Shown here piece by piece: positions 5,846-13,257 of a DNA stretch of 13,838 nt. Numbering within the stretch: position 1 is the stretch's first letter; every line of letters begins with the position of its first letter. The position numbers were made by a program, and so were the translations under genes. Under the pieces are notes generated by a model. The model had not been told where the DNA came from. It worked only from the letters and a program-made list of their open reading frames with translations, and did not search any database. The DNA comes from Spirochaetaceae bacterium (GTDB lineage: Bacteria > Spirochaetota > Spirochaetia > Treponematales > Breznakiellaceae), in assembly GCA_031290855.1 (NCBI GenBank), contig JAISLM010000015.1, positions 1 through 13,838 of the forward strand. Direction: 5' to 3'.

Positions 5846-7144
5846 ATGAGCAAAGTATATAGCAAGATTGAATCGATAACCGGCAGCGTTATCACCGTTC
5901 GGGCGGAGGATATCCGCTACGGCGACCTTGCCGAGGTTGACACGGTCTTTGGCACGTCGCTTGCCGAGGTGAACCGGCTTTCAGGCGGCCTTGTATCGCT
6001 GCAAGTCTTCGCGGGCGGACGCGGCATCTCGACGGGTGACACTGTGCGCTTTTTGGGGCATCCGATGGAGGTAAGTTTCTCAGATAACCTGATGGGGCGC
6101 GTGTTTAACGGTTCCGGCAGGCCTCGCGACGGCGGCCCGGAACTGCATGAAAACCTTATCCCGATAGGCGGCCCGTCCGTTAATCCGTCCGAACGTATAG
6201 TTCCCCGAAAGATGATACGTACCGGCATCCCGATGATAGATATGTTCAACACGCTGGTGGTCTCGCAAAAGCTGCCGATTTTCTCGATTTCAGGCGAGCC
6301 GTACAACGACCTTTTGGCGCGTATAGCGATGCAGGCCGAGGTTGACGTGATTATTCTTGGCGGCATGGGCCTGAAATTCGACGATTACCTGTTTTTCAAG
6401 GATACGCTGGAGGAGGGCGGGGCGCTTTCGCGCACGGTGATGTTCATACACACCGCCTCCGACCCGACCGTCGAGTGCCTGATGGTGCCGGACATAGCGC
6501 TTGCCGTGGCGGAACAGTTCGCTCTGCAAAAGAAGGACGTACTCGTACTTCTTACCGATATGACGAGTTTTGCGGACGCTATGAAGGAAATAGCGATTTC
6601 GCAGGAACAGGTGCCGTCAAACCGGGGCTATCCGGGAGACCTCTACAGCCAGCTCGCCGCCCGCTACGAAAAGGCCGTCGACTTCGAAACGGCCGGTTCG
6701 ATAACGATCCTAGGAGTCACGACTATGCCGGGCGACGACGTTACCCACCCCGTTCCCGATAACACCGGTTACATCACGGAGGGGCAGTACTACCTGCGCG
6801 GCGGGCGCATCGAGCCCTTCGGTTCGCTTTCGCGCCTCAAACAGATGGTCAACGGCAAGACGCGCAAGGACCACCGCGCAATCATGGACGGCATGATAAA
6901 GCTCTACTCGTACTACAAGGATACGCTGGAAAAGAAATCGATGGGTTTCATGATGACGCCGTGGGACGGCAAACTGTTGAAGTACGGAGAGCGTTTCGAG
7001 AGGGAGATGATGGATCTGTCCGTCAACATTCCTCTTGAACGGGCGCTGGATCTGGGCTGGGAGATACTTGCCGATTGCTTTAACCCGGAGGAAACGGGAA
7101 TGCGGACGGAACTTATCAACGAATTCTGGCCCAAAGGCAGATAG
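5846..7144 (+). CDS. atpB: V-type ATP synthase subunit B (non-catalytic)
   Basis: 432 residues, family-typical. As expected for B, the P-loop is degenerate: SGEPYND at about 149-155 replaces the Walker A motif. The nucleotide-pocket segment TDMTSFADAMKEIA, the signature RGYPGDLYSQLAARYE (260-275) and the SLSRL segment carrying the presumed arginine finger (Arg330) are present. It alternates with A in the hexameric head and lends the arginine to the catalytic site. The ribosome binding site is weak (aggcgg) but the spacing fits and the N-terminus aligns with the family. The next gene starts 3 bases after its stop. Confidence 0.97.
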   Translation: MSKVYSKIESITGSVITVRAEDIRYGDLAEVDTVFGTSLAEVNRLSGGLVSLQVFAGGRGISTGDTVRFLGHPMEVSFSDNLMGRVFNGSGRPRDGGPELHENLIPIGGPSVNPSERIVPRKMIRTGIPMIDMFNTLVVSQKLPIFSISGEPYNDLLARIAMQAEVDVIILGGMGLKFDDYLFFKDTLEEGGALSRTVMFIHTASDPTVECLMVPDIALAVAEQFALQKKDVLVLLTDMTSFADAMKEIAISQEQVPSNRGYPGDLYSQLAARYEKAVDFETAGSITILGVTTMPGDDVTHPVPDNTGYITEGQYYLRGGRIEPFGSLSRLKQMVNGKTRKDHRAIMDGMIKLYSYYKDTLEKKSMGFMMTPWDGKLLKYGERFEREMMDLSVNIPLERALDLGWEILADCFNPEETGMRTELINEFWPKGR

Positions 7145-7147
7145 CTT

Positions 7148-7750
7148 ATGGCTAAACTAAGACTTACTAAAAACGAGTTAAAGAAGCAGAAAGATCAGCT
7201 CAAGATGTTTCAGCGGTATCTTCCGACCCTGATGCTGAAAAAACAGCAGTTACAGGCTGAAATTCGTGATGTAGAGGCAAGGATCGGCGAACTGCGCGGG
7301 GAAAAGGCGCGGCTTGACGAAAGTTTTAAGTCGTGGATAGCCGTTTTCGGCGAAAAAGGCGTGTTTACCGCCGATATTCTGCGGATAACGCGCATTAACG
7401 TGCGTGAAGGCAACATCGCGGGCGTTCCGATACCTGTTTTTGAAGGTACGGAATTCGCTATCGAGCGGTATGATCTGTTGAAGAAGCCGCTGTGGCTGGA
7501 CGCCGCCGTGGTAAACATAAAAAAGGCGCTGGAAATTGACATGGAGGCCCGCACGCTTGAGGAGCAACAGCGGCGGCTTGAGAAGGAACTGCGGACCACC
7601 ACACAGCGCGTTAACCTGTTTGAGAAGGTCAAGATACCGGAAACCAAGGCGAACATCAAAAAGATTCAGGTTTACCTGGGGGACCAGCAGACGGCCGCCG
7701 TCGTGCGCGGCAAGATTTCCAAACGTGGAATGGAGAGGGCAGCCGGATGA
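7148..7750 (+). CDS. atpD: V-type ATP synthase subunit D (central rotor shaft)
   Basis: 200 residues. It begins with the family-typical LTKNELKKQKDQLKMFQRYLPTLMLKKQQLQ helix and ends in a second long helix rich in charged residues and Leu (about 130-180). The two helices form the antiparallel coiled coil that turns inside the A/B head. The middle (about 70-125) is the short globular part with a Pro/Val/Ile-rich segment. The final four bases overlap the next gene (ATGA), indicating translational coupling. Confidence 0.95.
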   Translation: MAKLRLTKNELKKQKDQLKMFQRYLPTLMLKKQQLQAEIRDVEARIGELRGEKARLDESFKSWIAVFGEKGVFTADILRITRINVREGNIAGVPIPVFEGTEFAIERYDLLKKPLWLDAAVVNIKKALEIDMEARTLEEQQRRLEKELRTTTQRVNLFEKVKIPETKANIKKIQVYLGDQQTAAVVRGKISKRGMERAAG

Positions 7751-9657
7751 TAGTACCGATGAAAAAAGTAGCCATAGTCGGCCTCGATAAGCTGCAGGAA
7801 GACAGCCTCTTAAAGCTTCGTGATCTGGGCGTCATGCACATTGAAAAAAAGGCGGTTCAGTCGGACGTTTTGAGCGGGCTTCTTGAAAAGAAGGCCGGGT
7901 TGGAGGCCGCCGCCGGAATTCTACGGAGTTTCGCGCCGAAAAAGAAGGAAGCCTTCGCGCCTTCCGTGCTGGACGCTTCAGTTGATATAGGCGCCCATGT
8001 CATGGAACTCTTCGAAAAACGCAATGCGGTGCAGGAGCGGGTTTACGCGGATATGCGTGAGATCGGACGTATCGAAAAATGGGGGGATTTTGACCCCGCC
8101 GCGTTCAAAAGCCTTGCGGAAAACGGCCTTTCATTGTTCCTGTACGAGCTTCCAAAAAGGGTTTACAACGGTTTGGACAAGCAGCAGGTGATCGTGCTGG
8201 GCCGGGACAAGGTAAAAGTGTACTGCATGGCGATAGGCGCGCCGCTGGAGGGAGAACAGGTGTTTCAGCTTCCCGAAAAATCCCTTTCCGCGTTGCGAAA
8301 CGATATTGCTAAACAAAAAGCGGAGATTGACGGGATAGAGCGGGAACTTTCGATGCTTTTTCCCCAGATTTCGGCACTGGAGCAGGACATTGCGGAGCTT
8401 TCCGGAAAGATAGAGTTTGAGACGGCAAAGGTGGGCATGGAAAGTGTGCCGGATTGTCCCGGCGGGATGTCGGTCTCGTTCATCACCGGCTTTGTTCCCG
8501 TGCCCGCGCTTGACCTTGTGAAACGCGCTGCTGCGGAAAACGGCTGGGCGCTGTACGCCTCGGATCCGACCGAGGCGGAAACGCCGCCCACCCTGATCAA
8601 AAGCAATGCCGTCGTTCGGATAATACAGCCCCTGTTCTCTTTCCTTGGGACGGTGCCCGGCTACCGTGAGTACGACATAAGCCCTTCATACCTGCTGTTT
8701 TTCAGCATATTCTTTGCGATGATATTCGGCGATGCCGCCTACGGCTGCCTGCTTTTTGTCTTAAGCACCCTTGCCGGGCTTGGTTTCAGGAAAAAGACGG
8801 GTAAGATGCCGGACGCGGCCAAACTTTTTATATGGCTTTCGTTCTGCACCATAGTCTGGGGCGCGTTGAACGGGGCGTGGTTCGCGGCGCCTTACGAGGC
8901 TTTGCCGCCGTTCCTGCAAGCGCTGGTGTTGCCGCAGTTCAACCCGTCCATAGCGCTGGGAGCCTTCCCCGGCATCCTGCAAAAACTGTTCAAGATACCG
9001 GCGGAGCAGCCCGGAAACACGGCCTACTGGAACGTACAGTTCCTGTGCTTTTCAATAGCCATCGTGCAGTTGGTTTACGCCCGCCTAAAAAACATCAAGA
9101 AACTGTTGCCGTCTCCGGTCGCGCTTTCGCAGGCCGGCTGGCTTACGATGATGATAGGGCTTTACTTCCTCGTGCTTTCCATGCTGTTAAAGGTGGAAAT
9201 GCCCGCTTTTACCGGGTACTTTATCGGTATAGGGGTAGCGGTGTACTTCATTTTCGCCGAACAGAGGGGCGGGAATCCGTTTGTCAATGTGCTAAAAAGT
9301 TTTTCGAATGTTTTGTCGACGTTTCTCAATGCGGTCGGAAGTTTTGCGGATATAATAAGCTATATACGCTTGTTCGCGGTGGGGCTTGCCGGCACTTCGA
9401 TAGCCCAGAGTTTTAATTCCATGTCCGGGATAAGTAACGGTATCAGCGGATCTGTCGTAGATATTGTATTAAAATTGGCGGCCGCCATATTTATACTTGT
9501 TTTTGGTCATGGACTTAATATGTTAATGAATGTGCTATCCGTTATAGTACACGGTGTGCGGCTTAATCTTTTGGAATATGCCGGAAACCATCTTGCGATA
9601 GAGTGGTCGGGTTATTCATACAAACCTTTTGCAGTTAGGCAAAAGAAAAATATTTGA
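7747..9657 (+). CDS. atpI: V-type ATP synthase membrane subunit I (a-subunit)
   Basis: 636 residues. Residues 1 to about 300 are the soluble stator arm, opening with MIVPMKKVAIVGL, a typical start. The C-terminal half has about seven or eight membrane segments, including FGDAAYG (327-333) and the segment SYIRLFAVGLAG, whose Arg541 is the equivalent of the essential arginine that faces the ring carboxylate in ion transport. It forms the two half-channels and anchors the peripheral stalk. The start overlaps the D stop by four bases. From about 9300 onward base composition becomes noticeably more AT-rich while the protein remains well conserved. Confidence 0.96.
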   Translation: MIVPMKKVAIVGLDKLQEDSLLKLRDLGVMHIEKKAVQSDVLSGLLEKKAGLEAAAGILRSFAPKKKEAFAPSVLDASVDIGAHVMELFEKRNAVQERVYADMREIGRIEKWGDFDPAAFKSLAENGLSLFLYELPKRVYNGLDKQQVIVLGRDKVKVYCMAIGAPLEGEQVFQLPEKSLSALRNDIAKQKAEIDGIERELSMLFPQISALEQDIAELSGKIEFETAKVGMESVPDCPGGMSVSFITGFVPVPALDLVKRAAAENGWALYASDPTEAETPPTLIKSNAVVRIIQPLFSFLGTVPGYREYDISPSYLLFFSIFFAMIFGDAAYGCLLFVLSTLAGLGFRKKTGKMPDAAKLFIWLSFCTIVWGALNGAWFAAPYEALPPFLQALVLPQFNPSIALGAFPGILQKLFKIPAEQPGNTAYWNVQFLCFSIAIVQLVYARLKNIKKLLPSPVALSQAGWLTMMIGLYFLVLSMLLKVEMPAFTGYFIGIGVAVYFIFAEQRGGNPFVNVLKSFSNVLSTFLNAVGSFADIISYIRLFAVGLAGTSIAQSFNSMSGISNGISGSVVDIVLKLAAAIFILVFGHGLNMLMNVLSVIVHGVRLNLLEYAGNHLAIEWSGYSYKPFAVRQKKNI

Positions 9658-9667
9658 GGAGAAATAT

Positions 9668-10102
9668 ATGGATGCTGGATTATTACGTCAAATCCCACTT
9701 GGGGCTTGTTTGGGGATCGCTGCAATCGGTTCCGCGGTCGGCGCGGGTATAGCCGGTATGGCGGCTATAGGCTCATGGAAGAAGTGCCTTATGCAGAACA
9801 AACCGCTTCCTTTCGTGTTGTCCGCTTTTGCGGGCGCACCGCTTACCCAGACCATCTACGGTTTCATTCTGATGCAGACCTTGTTTAACACACAGAATTT
9901 GAATGTATCCGAGGTTTTGGGTATTGGTTTGTTCGGCGGTTTTGGTATAGCGGTTTCCGCCATAGCGCAGGGTTCAGCCGCAGCCGCAGCCTGCGACGCT
10001 TACGCGGAAACAGGACAGGGCTTTGGTAACTATATGCTTATTTTGGGCCTCTGCGAAACCGTCGCGCTTTTTGTAATGGTTTTCTCGATGCTGATGGCAT
10101 AG
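9668..10102 (+). CDS. atpK: V-type ATP synthase subunit K (membrane rotor ring)
   Basis: 144 residues with four hydrophobic segments, the duplicated-hairpin proteolipid form (about 5-35, 45-72, 82-108, 120-143). An open frame extends 13 codons upstream to 9629, but the GAGGAG ribosome binding site at 9656-9661, six bases before the ATG at 9668, and the family-like start MDAGLLRQIPLG favour this start. Glu130 in helix 4 is the ion-carrying carboxylate. Thr60, Gln61 and Gln101 lie where the Enterococcus hirae NtpK ring has its other Na+ ligands, so Na+ coupling is plausible. Helix 2 has no carboxylate, so there is one ion site per four-helix subunit. It is the last gene of the operon, and the terminator follows 27 bases later. 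Confidence 0.95.
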   Translation: MDAGLLRQIPLGACLGIAAIGSAVGAGIAGMAAIGSWKKCLMQNKPLPFVLSAFAGAPLTQTIYGFILMQTLFNTQNLNVSEVLGIGLFGGFGIAVSAIAQGSAAAAACDAYAETGQGFGNYMLILGLCETVALFVMVFSMLMA

Positions 10103-10129
10103 GCGAAAAAGCGAAGCGTAAACAAGTAC

Positions 10130-10167
10130 ACACGCCGCAATGTCATCATTGCGGCGTGTTTTTTTTT
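10130..10167 (+). terminator. Intrinsic terminator of the V-ATPase operon
   Basis: A perfect 13-bp stem (10130-10142 with 10147-10159), loop tcat, followed by nine T residues on the + strand. It lies between the converging ATPase operon and hslV. On the minus strand the sequence past the stem is only weakly T-rich, so it would serve the + transcript best. Confidence 0.95.
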
Positions 10168-10177
10168 ACCGCACGGC

Positions 10178-10735
10178 TCAAGTTTTTGCGGGGCCGAGTT
10201 CTTCTAAAACTATGTTTTGGTTCGTGTAGATGCAGATATTGCCAGCAATTTTAAGGCTTCTTTCCGCAATTTCCGCCGCGCTGAAGTTGCTGCCTTCAAG
10301 ATAGGCAAGGGCCGCCGCATAGGCATAGTTTCCACCGGAGCCTATAGCAAGGGCCGGTTCGGCGGGCTCTATCACGTCGCCCGTTCCGGAGACAAGCAGT
10401 GTTTTTTTTATATCCGCAACGAGCAGCAGGGCTTCAAGCCGACGGAGCGTACGGTCGGTGCGCCAATCCTTTGCCAACTCCACGGCGGCGCGCAGCAAGT
10501 CGTTTGAATACTCCTTAAGCTTTTCCTCAAAGCGGTCAAACAGCGTGAACGCGTCCGCCGTAGCGCCAGCAAAACCGCACAAAACCTTGCCGTCGGCAAT
10601 CCGCCTCACTTTGCGGGCGTTGCTCTTCATCACGGTTTCGCCATGCGTAACCTGCCCGTCCCCCGCCATCGCGACCTTGCCGTCCCGGCGTACCGCCAGC
10701 ACGGTCGTACTCCTAATTCTTTTTTTCTTTGACAT
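10178..10735 (-). CDS. hslV: ATP-dependent protease subunit HslV
   Basis: 185 residues, the peptidase of the HslUV (ClpQY) proteasome-like complex. The mature chain should begin at Thr10 in STTVLAVRRDGKVAMAGDGQVT, the catalytic N-terminal threonine, after removal of a nine-residue basic leader (MSKKKRIRS). Further family marks are the NARKVRRI segment, CGFAGATADAFTLFDRFE and the closing Tyr-Thr-Asn region. A GAGG ribosome binding site (complement of 10740-10743) sits five bases before the ATG. The gene follows the recombinase gene by 23 bases, as in codV-clpQ of Firmicutes, but the ATPase partner HslU, normally next, is not here: the gene runs into the converging ATPase operon. Confidence 0.95.
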   Translation of the reverse strand: MSKKKRIRSTTVLAVRRDGKVAMAGDGQVTHGETVMKSNARKVRRIADGKVLCGFAGATADAFTLFDRFEEKLKEYSNDLLRAAVELAKDWRTDRTLRRLEALLLVADIKKTLLVSGTGDVIEPAEPALAIGSGGNYAYAAALAYLEGSNFSAAEIAERSLKIAGNICIYTNQNIVLEELGPAKT

Positions 10736-10758
10736 AGATCCTCACAAATACCATCCTT

Positions 10759-11655
10759 TTACGAGTGGGGGTGCGCTTTATGGTACACCGCCTTTAGTTT
10801 TTCCATATTCACATGGGTGTAGCGCTGGGTCGTTGAAAGACTTGCGTGCCCCATCAACTCCTGCACGATACGGATGTCACATCCCGAATTCACAAGATGC
10901 GTCGCAAAACTGTGCCTAAGAGCGTGCGGGTGCACGTTCTTAGGCAGCTTTGAATGTTTCGAATAGACGCCGATTATCCAGCGGACACCCTCCACGGACA
11001 AAGCGCCGCCCCTCTTGTTGACGAACAGAGCGTCCACGGGCTTTTCCGCCTTAATACGCGCCGCCCGCGCCGGCAGGTAGGCCGCGAGCGCTTTTCGCCC
11101 CTCATCCGAAAAAAACACATACCGTTCCTTGCCGCCCTTCCCCGTTATCCGCGCGCGGGAGCACCCCTTCTCAAGGCTGCCCGGCTTGAGGGAACACAGT
11201 TCGCTGATGCGCAACCCCGCCGAGTACATCGCCATGATGATCGCTTTGTCGCGCAACGGCCAGAGTATCCCCTCCTTTTCGGGCAGCTCCGCGAAGTCCG
11301 CCATCTCCCGCTCCCATAGGAAGGCGGGCAGCCGCGACTCCTTCTTCAAGTTCCTCAAAGGTTCCGAGGGGTTATCAAGGCGCAGACCGAAACGTACCAG
11401 GTAACGAAAGAAGCCCCGCAGCGACGACAGTGCCCTGTTCACGCTGACCGCCGCCTTCCGCTCCAAACTCATATCGCCTATAAAGAGACGCAAATCCGCT
11501 GTGGAGGCCAGGGCGGGAGCGATCTCCCTGTTCGCACAAAAATCGGTAAAATCCCGCAGGTCCGCACGGTAAGCCGTCAGGGTTTTGCCGGAAACCCGCC
11601 TCACGGAACGCAGGTAGCCAAGGTAATTTTCGATAAGATCGGTATTGTCCGCCAT
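10759..11655 (-). CDS. xerC: XerC/XerD-type tyrosine recombinase
   Basis: 298 residues from the ATG at 11655, the usual size for XerC/XerD. The N-terminal SAM-like core-binding domain (about 5-90) carries the typical LxTxxAYRxDLxxF pattern. The catalytic domain has all six expected residues: Arg149 (GLRISEL), Lys173 (TGKGGKERY), His244 and Arg247 (HPHALRHSFATHL), His270 (LMGHASLSTTQ) and Tyr279 (RYTHV). It probably resolves chromosome dimers at dif; no dif-like site was recognised here. An upstream in-frame start at 11700 would overlap the preceding gene by 34 bases and add 15 atypical residues, so the later start is preferred. Whether it is XerC or XerD cannot be settled from sequence alone; adjacency to hslV favours XerC/CodV. 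Confidence 0.9.
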   Translation of the reverse strand: MADNTDLIENYLGYLRSVRRVSGKTLTAYRADLRDFTDFCANREIAPALASTADLRLFIGDMSLERKAAVSVNRALSSLRGFFRYLVRFGLRLDNPSEPLRNLKKESRLPAFLWEREMADFAELPEKEGILWPLRDKAIIMAMYSAGLRISELCSLKPGSLEKGCSRARITGKGGKERYVFFSDEGRKALAAYLPARAARIKAEKPVDALFVNKRGGALSVEGVRWIIGVYSKHSKLPKNVHPHALRHSFATHLVNSGCDIRIVQELMGHASLSTTQRYTHVNMEKLKAVYHKAHPHS

Positions 11656-11666
11656 GTTTACCGGCC

Positions 11667-13001
11667 CTACGCCGCTTCGAAGCGGCGTCTTTCGGCCCAA
11701 AGTCCCATCGCCGGGTTGGGTACAAAGAAGATACGCTCGCCGTCATCCATCGTGTTCCAGCCAAGGCTGAGCCTGTCTATGTCGTAGCGGGCGGACGCTT
11801 CCGCCAGATCCCCCCACTCAAAACCGACGGACTCGATTTCCGCCCTGCTTATGGCGTGACCGGGGCAGTAGCGCACGGTAAAGCGGCCTTCTCCGCAGCC
11901 GTGTATCAGGTGGGCGGCAGCGGAAAGACTCTCCGCCAAGTCCGGCTCGGCATTTACCTTCTCGCGTATAAGGGCGGCGGGACGGTAGCCATACTTCCGT
12001 ATCAGCGCGTCAACCCCCTTGTCCTCGCCGAAACGTTCCAGGGCCGGCGCCATTATCAAGAGCTCGCCGCCGTCCGCAATCGCCATGCGGGTACGGTACA
12101 CGGCCTTGTTCCCAAGCCATGTAGTCCTGAACTCTTCCGGCTCCAGATAGACCACCACCTTTTTCGGCGCCTCGTCCAAGAGGTCAACGTTCACCTTGCG
12201 GGCAAGGGCGGCGGCCTTTTCGAAACATTCCCTGCCGAAACCGATAAAGAGACCGCGCACGGCGGCCGAGCCGCGCGGCTTACCCGCGTTTGCGGCCTCG
12301 GCGTCGCTCCTCGTTCCGACTACGGTCAAAACCCAGAGTACCGGCGGCAAATCATTGTGATAACGACGAAAACCCTCGTCAAACATCGCGCGGACAGGCG
12401 TGTCCGCCCTGCCCATCATCCGCTCCATTCCGTAAGCGGCGCCGGCAAAGTGGCTTTTGTCGATAGCCTCCTTGCCGCCGCAGCCCACAAAGATATTTTT
12501 TGTATGGTTCGCCATGCCGATAACCTCGTGAGGCACGACCTGTCCAATCGAGACCACGAGACCGAGCTCGGCGTCCCGCAGCATCCTGTTCACCTGAACC
12601 GGCCAGTCGTAGCTGACCGCGCCGCCGGTAACGTCCCTGATCCAATCCTCTTCTATGCGCCCCAACTCGACCACGTCGTTACGCCAGTCGTGCACACGGA
12701 CGAGCCCGGCGGGCGTGGCGGGGAACATCCGCGCCAGTTCCGCAGCCGTCATCGGCTGATGCGTACCGAGGGCCGGAAGCACCGCCTTGATCCTGTCCGC
12801 GCCCAGTTCCCGCACACAAATATCGGTAAAAAAGCCGGCCATCGAATGAAAGCGCGTAACATCCGGCGGGACGATCAGCGCACGCCCCTTCCCAGCGTCC
12901 GCCACGGCCCCGGCCAGCGCCCGCGAAAAAACCTCGTCCAACACCCGCGCCGAAAGGTCAACGCCTTCCCCGCCCAGAGCGGCATATATTACAGTTTCCA
13001 T
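11667..13001 (-). CDS. LarA-like (DUF2088) putative nickel-pincer racemase/epimerase
   Basis: 444 residues of the LarA superfamily, whose studied members racemise or epimerise 2-hydroxy acids with a nickel-pincer nucleotide cofactor. Visible marks: PPDVTR (45-50), GTHQ (79-82) where many relatives have GTHR, HDWRND from His104, PH at 157-158, and NHTKN with Lys168, then His184. The spacing His158, Lys168, His184 equals that of His174, Lys184 (cofactor tether) and His200 (nickel ligand) in Lactiplantibacillus plantarum LarA as I recall it, so the cofactor site appears intact. The substrate is not predictable; the altered GTHQ and the neighbourhood argue against assuming lactate. No larB, larC or larE is nearby. 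The stop lies 11 bases before the recombinase start. Confidence 0.82.
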   Translation of the reverse strand: METVIYAALGGEGVDLSARVLDEVFSRALAGAVADAGKGRALIVPPDVTRFHSMAGFFTDICVRELGADRIKAVLPALGTHQPMTAAELARMFPATPAGLVRVHDWRNDVVELGRIEEDWIRDVTGGAVSYDWPVQVNRMLRDAELGLVVSIGQVVPHEVIGMANHTKNIFVGCGGKEAIDKSHFAGAAYGMERMMGRADTPVRAMFDEGFRRYHNDLPPVLWVLTVVGTRSDAEAANAGKPRGSAAVRGLFIGFGRECFEKAAALARKVNVDLLDEAPKKVVVYLEPEEFRTTWLGNKAVYRTRMAIADGGELLIMAPALERFGEDKGVDALIRKYGYRPAALIREKVNAEPDLAESLSAAAHLIHGCGEGRFTVRYCPGHAISRAEIESVGFEWGDLAEASARYDIDRLSLGWNTMDDGERIFFVPNPAMGLWAERRRFEAA

Positions 13002-13004
13002 GTC

Positions 13005-13010
13005 ATTATA
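13005..13010 (-). promoter_or_regulatory. -10-like box abutting the LarA-like gene start
   Basis: A perfect TATAAT on the minus strand ends only three bases before the ATG at 13001. If used, transcription would begin at or within the start codon and give a leaderless message, which agrees with the lack of a ribosome binding site. No convincing -35 hexamer is visible 17 bases further up. It may be chance. Confidence 0.35.
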
Positions 13011-13076
13011 CTAGCAAAATCCCAGCCCTCCAGCAAGCGTCTGCATGGTTTCACACAAATGCGTCAGGTACGGCGC

Positions 13077-13148
13077 TTGTCTGACAGCAAAGTTTTAGCC
13101 GCATTGACCACCAGCTTTACGATGAACGACGGTACAGTTAGTGGAAAC
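13077..13148 (+). pseudogene. Possible fragment of a beta-helix surface-protein repeat
   Basis: In one frame this reads LSDSKVLAALTTS then FTMNDGTVSGN (13116-13148). The latter resembles the 'GTFTMSGGTISGN' unit of the parallel beta-helix surface proteins abundant in some treponemes. After a one-base shift the following bases read a glycine-rich stretch (GKRGGGGD), which is also typical of that repeat. There is no start codon or long open frame. It lies between the LarA-like gene and the transposase remnant and may be a broken host gene. The match is short. Confidence 0.4.
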
Positions 13149-13257
13149 AGGGAAACGGGGAGGCGGTGGCGATTCAAAACACCACGATATACGGTGCTGG
13201 CCGCCATATACAGTCCGTACAAACCCTATAATCCGCTAATCTATTTGTGGTGATAAT

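Noticed and set aside
9629..9667. Upstream 13-codon extension of subunit K overlapping subunit I
   Set aside because: The good ribosome binding site at 9656-9661 and the family-like N-terminus support the start at 9668.
11856..13253. 465-codon open frame on the + strand opposite the LarA-like gene
   Set aside because: It lies almost wholly antisense to a well-supported gene, its protein is rich in Arg/His and unlike any family, and it has no ribosome binding site. It is a by-product of GC-rich codon use.
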